Assembly (NCBI GenBank): GCA_021791015.1
Contig: JAJYFH010000032.1
Span: 1 to 7,645 of the forward strand
Direction of reading: 5' to 3'
Origin: a bacterium
GTDB lineage: Bacteria > Patescibacteriota > CPR2 > UBA1875 > JAJYID01
DNA length: 7,645 bases
Under the pieces are notes generated by a model. The model did not search any database. It was not told the DNA's origin and saw only the letters and a list, made by a program, of their open reading frames with translations. This document shows positions 1 to 5,992 of this stretch, piece by piece (the first letter of the stretch is position 1; each line of letters begins with the position of its first letter). Both the position numbers and the translations under genes were made by a program.

Positions 1-130
1 TATCGTCCGAGCAGCTTGAGCAAACTAAGTCATCGCCTTCTCGAATCATTAAGTTGCCGCACTTAGGACAAAGGTCCCGGCCCTCATCCTGTTCCTCGGG
101 GTCTTCTTTTTTTATGTTTTCTTTTGCCAT
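1..130 (-). CDS. Small zinc-ribbon protein, N-terminal part (runs off left edge)
   Basis: The first 43 codons are visible, read by eye from the ATG at 130-128. The first 20 residues are highly charged (many Glu, Lys and Asp). They are followed by a zinc-ribbon knuckle pair, CPKC at residues 21-24 and CSSC at residues 37-40, giving the spacing C-x2-C-x12-C-x2-C expected to bind one zinc ion. Such ribbons occur in RNA polymerase-associated factors, topoisomerase tails and many small unassigned proteins; which of these applies cannot be told because the C-terminus is missing. There is no Shine-Dalgarno. Instead a strong promoter ends 6 nt before the ATG, so the predicted transcription start is the A of the ATG and the mRNA should be leaderless. 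The gene has its own promoter and is separated from the upstream gene by a terminator. Zinc binding is likely; the cellular role is unknown. Confidence 0.8.
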   Translation of the reverse strand, partial: MAKENIKKEDPEEQDEGRDLCPKCGNLMIREGDDLVCSSCSDD

Positions 131-136
131 GAAAAA

Positions 137-165
137 ATTATAATTTAAAACTCTTCAAATCTCAA
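137..165 (-). promoter_or_regulatory. Sigma-70-type promoter of the zinc-ribbon gene
   Basis: On the minus strand TTGAGA (165-160), a 17-nt spacer (159-143) and a perfect TATAAT (142-137). Six bases then precede the ATG, which places +1 exactly on the A at 130. It starts 3 bp past the U-tract of the preceding terminator, so terminator and promoter sit back to back and make the downstream gene an independent unit. Confidence 0.75.
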
Positions 166-168
166 TTG

Positions 169-197
169 AAAAAGAAGACCCGATCGCTCGAGCCTCC
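169..197 (-). terminator. Intrinsic terminator of the surface-protein gene
   Basis: In the minus-strand RNA the arm GGAGGCUCG (197-189) pairs over nine positions with CGGGUCUUC (182-174), with a 6-nt loop (188-183) and three G-U pairs. Five U follow (173-169). A run of A (203-198) precedes the stem. It lies about 15 nt past the stop codon of the 616-residue gene, which fits Rho-independent termination of that transcript. Confidence 0.75.
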
Positions 198-212
198 TTT
201 TTTAATCAATGT

Positions 213-2063
213 TTACTTTTTCTTTCGCGTCTTGCTCTTTGCGGTTGCGTTTGCGGCCTGCGGATTTTGTACATAGAAGAGGTATCCGCCTACTCCGGCC
301 AAAACCAGCAGAAAGATTATGCCCCACAAAGGTATGCTTTTTTTGTCTTTCGTTTCGGTCTTTTGGCTATTGTCGGCCGGCTTTTGGTTGTCTGGATTTA
401 TGGTAGCTGCCTTTACTTCTCCTTGGCTCGAGCCACCGGTGTCCTGACCATACGTCTCGTTTGAAACCGGTGTAATGGCTGCTGCCTGAATAACCGGCGA
501 CAGAACGGTAACTTTTTGAGAGATTCCTTTGCTTTCATTTCCAGCCGCATCTACAGTTGTAATGGTGTAGGTGTACGTTGTACCACTCTTTACGTCCGTG
601 TCCACAAAGTTCGTATCTTCCGATTTTGTTTTTGTGGCGATTAATGCTTCCGCGCCGCCATCCGAGCTTCTGTAAATGTTTACTTTCGCGAAATCATCAT
701 TTCCGGCCTTTGTCGTATCCGGGTTTGTCCAGGTCAATGTCACGGAACTGCTCGTCGTGGTAGCTGTGAAGTTAGTAACTTCTCCGGGTGCCGTCAAATC
801 AATGTTAATGTCGCCCGTTGCTGTTCCTTTGTTTTTGGCATTATCTGTCGCAGTAACTGTGATAGGGTGATCCAATTCAGTTAGCGGACTTGTGACAGCT
901 AATTCCCATTTTTCGGTGCTTGCATCGTAAGTTGCCTTATGATCAGTGCCATCAATTGTCACAATTACCGATGCCACTCCGCCTGCATCACTGGCAGTTC
1001 CTGTAATAGTTGGTTTTGTGTTGTTTGTTCTGACAGAAGGATTATCAAGGGAAACAATCGGTTTGACGGTATCGATTATTAAGCTCCCTGAGCTCATATT
1101 TTGATTGTAGTTTGCGTCGACTGCCGTTGCTTCCACAGTGTATTTGCCATCTGCTAAAGTATCAGTTACATCTGCTGTCCAATTTGTACCGGTAACAACC
1201 GCATTGTACTTTTTTCCATCAAGCGTTACCAGAACCGATTTCACTCCGCTTGCATCACTGGCAGTTCCTGTAATAGTTGGTGTTTGATTTTTTGTAACCA
1301 GATCCTTTACCGTTACTGTCGGGATAATGTCCTCTATCGGACTTGCAGAGTTTTGAGGACAAGGAATAGCCCTTGCCACAAAGTCATTCGCATTATTGCC
1401 AGTGTCATACGCGTTCCCTTTCATCTCATCTGTACCGCCTACCGCCATGGTTGCAGATGTAGAGTCAGCGTTTGCCTTTCTCTCAATGCTTTGATCTGCC
1501 GGAACTGTAGGAGTATAAACAGTACCTTCATATCCGCCAGTGGGCTGGCTTCCCCAACCAACCATATCAACCACATCTGTACCTGCCACCGTAGATTTAC
1601 TAATATAAACTCCTCCATTTGCAACTAGCATATTGCCGTTCGTTGCCGAATAAGTCGCATCAGCCACTATTGTTGTCGCATAAGAATTATTTGGAGCGAT
1701 GAGAAAAAATCCATTTGATTTAATGATAGAGTTTGTGTAGGTCAAAGGTTTATTGCTATCAGAACCGGTACTATTTTTAATATGCAGCATCAGGTTTTCA
1801 GCCTGCAGATTAATATCCGTTGCTGTCGGATTATAAAGTTCAACAAATTCATTATCAGCCATGCCTGTCTGACCGACTTGCACTTCGCTAATTACCACAT
1901 GGTTTGCGGGCGATAGCACCGAGACGTCTTTTGCAGGTGTCGCCGCGTATGTTTTTCCGGGAGCGATACCGGCCATCATCATGCTTTGCAAAGCGAGCAT
2001 CACCATTGCAAAAACCGCAATCTTTTTTGTCGAATTTTTAAATGCTTTTTTTAGTTTACTCAT
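213..2063 (-). CDS. Exported, membrane-anchored lamin-tail/Ig-like/FN3 surface protein
   Basis: The product is a 616-residue secreted protein that probably stays attached to the membrane. It has a basic N-terminus and hydrophobic core (residues 1-32) with a plausible signal-peptidase site after TYA (about residue 40). Residues 54-235 resemble a lamin-tail domain (VVISEVQV, then NEFVELYNP). Two Ig-like repeats follow (about 247-333 and 334-423), both with the TITGTASDA strand, then an FN3-like domain (424-521). A linker rich in Ser, Gln, Lys and Asp leads to a membrane helix (578-598) and a basic tail ending KTRKKK. The start is supported by GAGGAG 3 nt before the ATG (2072-2067). Lamin-tail domains are common in bacterial exported nucleases and surface proteins, but no nuclease or protease motif is visible, so adhesion or envelope structure is the likeliest role. 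The gene ends in an intrinsic terminator and has a roughly 380-nt leader if the promoter at 2454-2482 drives it. Confidence 0.85.
   Translation of the reverse strand: MSKLKKAFKNSTKKIAVFAMVMLALQSMMMAGIAPGKTYAATPAKDVSVLSPANHVVISEVQVGQTGMADNEFVELYNPTATDINLQAENLMLHIKNSTGSDSNKPLTYTNSIIKSNGFFLIAPNNSYATTIVADATYSATNGNMLVANGGVYISKSTVAGTDVVDMVGWGSQPTGGYEGTVYTPTVPADQSIERKANADSTSATMAVGGTDEMKGNAYDTGNNANDFVARAIPCPQNSASPIEDIIPTVTVKDLVTKNQTPTITGTASDASGVKSVLVTLDGKKYNAVVTGTNWTADVTDTLADGKYTVEATAVDANYNQNMSSGSLIIDTVKPIVSLDNPSVRTNNTKPTITGTASDAGGVASVIVTIDGTDHKATYDASTEKWELAVTSPLTELDHPITVTATDNAKNKGTATGDINIDLTAPGEVTNFTATTTSSSVTLTWTNPDTTKAGNDDFAKVNIYRSSDGGAEALIATKTKSEDTNFVDTDVKSGTTYTYTITTVDAAGNESKGISQKVTVLSPVIQAAAITPVSNETYGQDTGGSSQGEVKAATINPDNQKPADNSQKTETKDKKSIPLWGIIFLLVLAGVGGYLFYVQNPQAANATAKSKTRKKK
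975..1014 (-). repeat. Intragenic direct repeat, copy 1 (second Ig-like domain)
   Basis: These 40 bases match 1242-1281 with a single mismatch (position 983 against 1250). The offset is 267 bp, exactly 89 codons, the same spacing as the two Ig-like domains. They encode the TITGTASDA strand and its flanks. The near-identity at third codon positions suggests recent domain duplication or gene conversion. Confidence 0.85.
1242..1281 (-). repeat. Intragenic direct repeat, copy 2 (first Ig-like domain)
   Basis: This is the partner of 975-1014, with 39 of 40 bases identical and in the same frame. It marks the first of the two Ig-like domains of the surface protein. Confidence 0.85.
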
Positions 2064-2134
2064 TTTCTCCTCTTTAGATTTCCCTCCGAATTTTTACAAA
2101 TTATTTAAATTATTAGAACGATATTTGGAAGTCC

Positions 2135-2154
2135 GTTTTAGGCAAAACTAAAAC
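2135..2154. repeat. Small AT-rich hairpin in the leader region
   Basis: GTTTTAG (2135-2141) and CTAAAAC (2148-2154) form a perfect 7-bp inverted repeat around a 6-nt loop. It overlaps by four bases the outer arm of the larger hairpin at 2151-2236, so the two would compete. No U-tract follows that would make it a terminator. Confidence 0.4.
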
Positions 2155-2447
2155 CGATCACCCTCCCTCCAGAATAAGATGTCAAATAGAATAAAAATTC
2201 CAAGACAATTTAAACTCGAGGAAACGTGATCGGTTTCACCACTCGCTTGCAGGATTTCCCTTTCCTAAAAGGTAATTTCGTGCGGCTCCATAGACACCTT
2301 GTGACCAAATGCATGCATTATCAGTATCGGCGCCCCCATAGAGCATAGCCTCACTTCCCAAATAATTTCTGATGTAGTTTTTGTTTTTGTCCGCGATGGC
2401 GGATGTTCTTTTTGTTTTCCATCTCCCTTGAGTCAACCCAAAGAAGT
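2142..2447 (-). ncRNA. Candidate structured leader RNA or small RNA after gyrA
   Basis: This is the part of the 427-bp gap (2064-2490) that would be transcribed from the promoter at 2454-2482, with +1 near 2447. Direct observations in it are a GC hairpin of 5 bp with a 4-nt loop (2390-2403), a 12-bp perfect palindrome AATGCATGCATT (2308-2319), a CCTTT/AAAGG stem near 2255-2270, and the long hairpin 2151-2236. No signature of RNase P, tmRNA, SRP RNA, a tRNA or a riboswitch class was recognised. No terminator was found before the surface-protein gene, so it may be a long 5' leader of that gene. A short terminator-like UAGUUUU follows the long hairpin and would instead give an RNA of about 300 nt. 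The doubtful 76-codon ORF overlaps it. The remaining part, 2064-2134, is AT-rich and holds only the ribosome binding site of the next gene. Confidence 0.35.
2151..2236 (-). repeat. Long imperfect hairpin (11-bp perfect outer stem)
   Basis: Minus-strand arms AAACCGATCAC (2236-2226) and GTGATCGGTTT (2161-2151) are perfect complements. Inside a single G/G mismatch, UUUCCUC (2224-2218) pairs with GAGGGAG (2169-2163) using two G-U pairs, and two more pairs follow a second mismatch. The apical loop is 42 nt (2214-2173). On the plus strand the two wobbles become A/C mismatches, so the structure is better as minus-strand RNA. The 3' arm is followed by UAGUUUUG, only weakly terminator-like. Confidence 0.65.
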
Positions 2448-2466
2448 ATTTCGATAATAAAAACAT
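2236..2466 (-). CDS. Hypothetical 76-residue ORF (doubtful)
   Basis: An open frame of 76 codons lies between gyrA and the surface-protein gene. The N-terminal half is Lys/Arg-rich and the C-terminal half reads like ordinary protein (SEAMLYGGAD, then SQGVYGAARNYLL), with three Trp and one Cys. I do not recognise it. Against it, the ATG at 2466 has no Shine-Dalgarno and falls inside the 17-nt spacer of a good promoter, so the transcript from that promoter would lack the start. Only read-through from gyrA could supply it. An internal ATG at codon 41 has GAGG two to three bases upstream and could start a 36-residue product. It may be a degraded gene fragment, a leader peptide or chance. Its stop overlaps the long hairpin. 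Confidence 0.25.
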   Translation of the reverse strand: MFLLSKYFFGLTQGRWKTKRTSAIADKNKNYIRNYLGSEAMLYGGADTDNACIWSQGVYGAARNYLLGKGNPASEW

Positions 2467-2482
2467 ATGCAGAAAAAGTCAA
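2454..2482 (-). promoter_or_regulatory. Sigma-70-type promoter just downstream of gyrA
   Basis: Minus strand TTGACT (2482-2477), a 17-nt spacer (2476-2460) and TATTAT (2459-2454): five of six matches in each hexamer with ideal spacing. The -35 box begins 8 nt after the gyrA stop. Predicted +1 is near 2447. It would transcribe the intergenic region and probably the surface-protein gene, whose start lies about 380 nt further on. Confidence 0.65.
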
Positions 2483-2490
2483 GAAAAATT

Positions 2491-5010
2491 TTATTTCTTC
2501 TTTTTTCCTTCTTCTGTTTCTTCCATTTCAAGTGGCATTTCCTGTTGTTTGTTTTCATCTTCATCCTCAACAATGCAGGCAACGGAAGCCACCTTATCAC
2601 TATCGTCTAAACGCATAATTCTGACTCCTTGAGTCGCTCGGCCGATTTTTGAGATATTGGCAAGTGGCGTTCGGATGATGACACCTTGCGCCGAAACGAT
2701 AACCAGGTCACCCTCGTCGTCAACGATAACCCTGACGTCAACTGTCTTGCCTGTCTTCTTCGTGACAACGCCTGCCTTGATGCCGACGCCGCCGCGCCTG
2801 TGAGAGGTAAACTGCTCTAGTTTGGTTCTTTTGCCGTACCCGTTTTCCATGACAACAAGGAGCTCGCCGCCCGGAACTATCGGATCCATGCCAACCACTT
2901 CGTCATCGCTTTTCAACCTAATCCCCCTGACTCCTCGCGCCGCCCGGCCCATAGGCCTTACGTCTTTCTCGTTGAATCTGATTGCGAGTGAATTTTTCGT
3001 CGCAAGAATTATATCGCTTTTTCCATCGGTCATCTTGACCCATTTAAGTTCGTCTTTTTTGTCGATTCCAATGGCAATGATGCCAGTCTTTCGAATGTTT
3101 AGAAATGCCTCAAGCGGAGTCTTCTTGATCGTTCCCTTCTTGGTTGCCATCATTAAGTATTTGCCTTCTTTCTCCTCCGGCACATTGATAATCGCCGTGA
3201 CGATTTCCTCCGGCGCCAGCTGCAAAACGTTTACTATCGGCTGGCCCTTGGCTATTCGGGACGCAGTCGGCAACTCGTAAGCCGGCGTCTGGAAAACTCG
3301 CCCCTTGTTTGTGAAGAAGAGAATGTTGTCATGGCTTTTGGCAAACATCATGTGCGTTACCAAATCCTCCTCTTTGGTCTTCATGCCAACCACACCTTTG
3401 CCGCCGCGATGCTGGGCGCGGTAAGTGGTCACGGGAATCTTCTTGATATAGTTGCCTTTGGTCATGGTGACTATCACTTCTTCATTTGGAATCAAGTCTT
3501 TATCGGAGAAACTGTCGATGCCGGTTGCAACTACCTTTGTTCTTCTCTCGTCACCGTATTTGTCCTTTACCTCTGCCAGCTCGTCTTTGATGATGCCGTA
3601 TATCTTCTTCGGGTGGGCAAGAATATCTTCCAGCTTTGCGATTAGTTTCTGAAGTTCGTTGTATTCGTCCTGGATTTTTTGGCGCTCAAGGCCTGCCAAG
3701 GTTTGAAGCCTCATGTCCAAAATGGCCTGGGCTTGAATCTCTGACAGCTTGAACTTCTTAATCAAATTAACTTTCGCGACCTCCTTGTCCTTTGATTTTT
3801 TAATCGTTTCGATAACTTCGTTTATGTTTTTGAGCGCGATTAATAACCCTTCCAAAATGTGCGCTCTGGCTTTGGCTTTATCCAGTTCAAATTGCGTCCG
3901 GCGAGTTACGACTTCAAATCTGTGCTTTATAAACTCCTCAAGGACATTTTTAAGGCTCAAAATTTTCGGCTGCAAACCGCCGTCAACCAGCGCGATCATG
4001 TTGACGTGAAAAGCGCTTTGAAGCTGGGTCATCTTGTAAAGCTGGTTTAAAATTTTATTGGCATGGGCATCTTTTTTAATATCTACAACAACCCGGACGC
4101 CCTTTCTGTCTGACTCATCGCGGAGGTCGGAAACACCGACAATTTTCTTTTCTTTGACCAGTTCTGCTATTTTTTCAATCAATGTTGCTTTGTTCACCTG
4201 GTAAGGAAGCTCGGAAATTATGATTTTAAAGTTGTCTCTCTTGCCTTCTTCTATAACCGCCACGCCTCGCATCACTATCTTGCCGCGGCCGGTCGAGTAA
4301 GCCGCTTTTATCTCATCGATGTTGTAAATAATTCCGCCGGTTGGGAAGTCCGGACCTTTGACATACTTCATCAAATCTTCAACAGTCGCATCGCTTGAGT
4401 CAATCAATTTCGTTGTGGCGTCAATCAGCTCGCCTAAATTGTGCGGGGGGATAGCCGTCGCCATACCGACAGCAATACCGATTTGGCCGTTCAAGAGAAG
4501 GTTCGGCACTTTCGCCGGCAAAACTTGCGGCTCCTTCTGGGATCCGTCGTAGTTTGGTACGAAATCAACGGTGTCTTTATCTATATCGGCAAGCATTTCC
4601 TCGGAAATCTTTGCCATTTTTGCCTCAGTATAACGCATGGCCGCTGCTGAGTCGCCATCCATTGAGCCGAAGTTGCCCTGCCCGTCAACAAGCGTATACC
4701 GCATCGACCAGCTTTGCGCCATTCTGACCATACTTTCATAAACTGCGGCATCACCATGCGGGTGATATTTACCCAAAACCTCACCGACAACCGTTGCTGA
4801 TTTTCTGTATCTGGAACCGCTCCTTAAGCCCAGCTTATCCATAGCATATAGAATTCGTCGGTGGACCGGCTTCAAACCGTCGCGAACATCAGGAAGGGCG
4901 CGAGCTACGATAACGCTCATAGCATAGTCAAGATAGCTCTCTTGCATCTCCGTATTGATGTCACGAGGTTTTATATATCCTATTTCATTCTTTCTTTCTT
5001 CTTCCGCCAT
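2491..5010 (-). CDS. gyrA: DNA gyrase subunit A
   Basis: GyrA is the breakage-reunion subunit of the A2B2 gyrase, which introduces negative supercoils using ATP. At 839 residues it is full length (E. coli 875). The N-terminal domain has the winged-helix region with GKYHPHGD (residues 80-87) and the catalytic AAMRYTEA, with Arg126 and Tyr127 matching E. coli Arg121 and Tyr122. The GyrA box QHRGGKG (533-539) opens a complete C-terminal beta-pinwheel and separates it from ParC. An acidic tail (about 814-834) ends in KKKK. The quinolone-region positions equivalent to E. coli Ser83 and Asp87 are Ala88 and Glu92. The ATG overlaps the stop of the SpeD-like gene (TAATG), with a weak GAGAAG upstream, so translational coupling is likely. 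No terminator follows; a new promoter starts 8 nt after the stop. Confidence 0.98.
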   Translation of the reverse strand: MAEEERKNEIGYIKPRDINTEMQESYLDYAMSVIVARALPDVRDGLKPVHRRILYAMDKLGLRSGSRYRKSATVVGEVLGKYHPHGDAAVYESMVRMAQSWSMRYTLVDGQGNFGSMDGDSAAAMRYTEAKMAKISEEMLADIDKDTVDFVPNYDGSQKEPQVLPAKVPNLLLNGQIGIAVGMATAIPPHNLGELIDATTKLIDSSDATVEDLMKYVKGPDFPTGGIIYNIDEIKAAYSTGRGKIVMRGVAVIEEGKRDNFKIIISELPYQVNKATLIEKIAELVKEKKIVGVSDLRDESDRKGVRVVVDIKKDAHANKILNQLYKMTQLQSAFHVNMIALVDGGLQPKILSLKNVLEEFIKHRFEVVTRRTQFELDKAKARAHILEGLLIALKNINEVIETIKKSKDKEVAKVNLIKKFKLSEIQAQAILDMRLQTLAGLERQKIQDEYNELQKLIAKLEDILAHPKKIYGIIKDELAEVKDKYGDERRTKVVATGIDSFSDKDLIPNEEVIVTMTKGNYIKKIPVTTYRAQHRGGKGVVGMKTKEEDLVTHMMFAKSHDNILFFTNKGRVFQTPAYELPTASRIAKGQPIVNVLQLAPEEIVTAIINVPEEKEGKYLMMATKKGTIKKTPLEAFLNIRKTGIIAIGIDKKDELKWVKMTDGKSDIILATKNSLAIRFNEKDVRPMGRAARGVRGIRLKSDDEVVGMDPIVPGGELLVVMENGYGKRTKLEQFTSHRRGGVGIKAGVVTKKTGKTVDVRVIVDDEGDLVIVSAQGVIIRTPLANISKIGRATQGVRIMRLDDSDKVASVACIVEDEDENKQQEMPLEMEETEEGKKKK

Positions 5011-5359
5011 TATTCTTCTCTTTCAATAGTCTTAAAATATAAATCGTTATTGGCAATACCAAACTTATGTTTTATAAATTCTCTTAACTTATTAAAGTCA
5101 TATTTCTTGCAGCTGAAAATGTCTAAACTGAACTGATTCGTGTTTTTGAAAGTATGTATTGAAATATGCGAAAAATCAATTATTGCAAAGGCTGACAAAC
5201 CAGGATTCATTGGGACACCTTCTTGAACGATTGGACCATAAATGATTTTCATATCTATCAACCTTGCTATCTCCTCAATAAGTAAAATAATAAATTCTTT
5301 ATCATTTAACTCTCTCTCTGAATTTTTGCATCTATAATTAGCTGATACCTGCTTGCCAT
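5010..5359 (-). CDS. speD: SpeD-family (S-adenosylmethionine decarboxylase-like) proenzyme, apparently frameshifted
   Basis: SpeD proteins are small pyruvoyl enzymes that cleave themselves at a Ser. The classic type decarboxylates S-adenosylmethionine for spermidine synthesis. Here AGGAG lies 5 nt before an ATG at 5359, which reads MASRYQLIIDAK and then hits a stop at 5308-5306. Shifting by -1 within the five A at 5327-5323 restores one 116-residue protein ending at 5010, the normal length for the bacterial short form. In that reconstruction DFSHISIHTF gives processing Ser64 and catalytic His69, and DIFSC gives Cys84. These are each one off Thermotoga maritima Ser63, His68 and Cys83. The usual Glu before the Ser is Phe, and the PE after HTF/HTW is KN. 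If the shift is real, only an 83-residue fragment from a TTG at 5261 (GAGGAG 9 nt upstream) could be made. No speE is in view. Family assignment is firm; substrate is not. Confidence 0.75.
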
Positions 5360-5360
5360 C

Positions 5361-5984
5361 TTAACTCCTCAGCCTTATTTCCAGCTTCGCGCCGCTCCCG
5401 GCAAGCTCCAACTCTCCGATTTCCTTGGTATTCTTTACATGCAAGCCGCCGCAGGGAATCGGTTCCAAAGTCCCGACTTGGCACCATCTGAAACCTTCGC
5501 GTTTTTCATCCCAGTATGTTCTGATATCTTTATTTGCATTAATGAAATCATTGACCGACTCTTCGAGTGTCATATAAATCATGTCGGGAATGGGCTTCTT
5601 GAAGGTTAACACCGCCTTATCTTCATAAACATTTCCGGCAACCGCCCTGATGCCATGGTCTCTTTCGATAATTCCTGCGGCCACATGCAGAGCCGAGTGA
5701 AGCTTCATACCGTCTAGTCTGCGATTCCAATCAATCTTTTGTTTAGCGCTTTGATCTTTTTGCAGTCTAGGCTCGCTGCTTAAGTGAATCATCACCCTGC
5801 CATCTTCTTTTTTGACATCCTTTACCGCCATGCCGCCGACAGAGCCCATGTCACTTAACTCTCCTTTTGTGCTTGGGAAAAAAATATTTTGAGCAAAGCA
5901 GACCTTATTGCCAACACATTCAAGAATAGGCGAATCCAGCTCGTCTAAATATTGATCTTTATAATAAATTAATTCTTGCTCCAT
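5361..5984 (-). CDS. alaX: AlaX-type alanyl-tRNA editing hydrolase
   Basis: Free-standing relatives of the AlaRS editing domain hydrolyse Ser (or Gly) wrongly attached to tRNA-Ala, in the cytoplasm. The 207-residue product has the zinc-binding set of the family: HSALH (His96, His100) and CGGLH (Cys178, His182) within the signature CGGLHVKNTKEIG. The family usually has Thr at the Leu181 position (CGGTH). An N-terminal beta-barrel-like part (1-90), including DMGSVGG at 45-51, resembles the medium-length AlaX forms that include the Gly-rich element. There is no aminoacylation or C-Ala domain, so this is not a fragment of alaS. The ATG follows GGGAG by 5 nt, and that motif overlaps the stop of the Rid gene 8 nt upstream. 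The stop lies 1 nt before the SpeD-like ATG. Translation within the block is probably coupled. Confidence 0.88.
   Translation of the reverse strand: MEQELIYYKDQYLDELDSPILECVGNKVCFAQNIFFPSTKGELSDMGSVGGMAVKDVKKEDGRVMIHLSSEPRLQKDQSAKQKIDWNRRLDGMKLHSALHVAAGIIERDHGIRAVAGNVYEDKAVLTFKKPIPDMIYMTLEESVNDFINANKDIRTYWDEKREGFRWCQVGTLEPIPCGGLHVKNTKEIGELELAGSGAKLEIRLRS
5365..5370 (-). promoter_or_regulatory. Ribosome binding site that fixes the SpeD-like start
   Basis: GAGGAG sits inside the last codons of the AlaX gene and ends 5 nt before the ATG at 5359. It is the best Shine-Dalgarno in this block. It argues that translation really begins at 5359, in the frame that is cut short, and not only at the downstream TTG at 5261. 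Confidence 0.65.
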
Positions 5985-5992
5985 TTTTCTCC

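Noticed and set aside
1284..1628. Plus-strand frame of 114 codons inside the surface-protein gene
   Set aside because: Cys- and Arg-rich reading with no domain character, fully inside a well-supported gene on the other strand.
2083..2135. Second promoter just before the surface-protein gene
   Set aside because: The AT-rich stretch offers several -10-like words but no -35 box at a usable distance.
2151..2236. Miniature transposable element bounded by inverted repeats
   Set aside because: No flanking target-site duplication was seen, and the arms continue inward as a paired stem with G-U wobbles, which fits RNA structure better. A genome-wide copy search would decide.
2064..2490. tRNA, tmRNA, RNase P RNA, SRP RNA or a known riboswitch in the gap after gyrA
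   Set aside because: None of the characteristic conserved motifs of these RNAs was found by eye on either strand.
2822..3280. Plus-strand open frame of 152 codons opposite gyrA
   Set aside because: It is the complement of strongly conserved gyrA coding sequence, has no recognisable product and is a shadow. The other plus-strand frames opposite gyrA, gyrB, the Rid gene and the surface gene were rejected for the same reason.
2491..5010. Topoisomerase IV subunit ParC instead of GyrA
   Set aside because: An intact GyrA box (QHRGGKG) and a full C-terminal pinwheel are present, as expected for gyrase.
5010..5359. Programmed -1 frameshifting in the SpeD-like gene
   Set aside because: Only five A in a row and no X-XXY-YYZ heptamer in the reading frame; no clear downstream stimulatory hairpin. 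A missing base is simpler.
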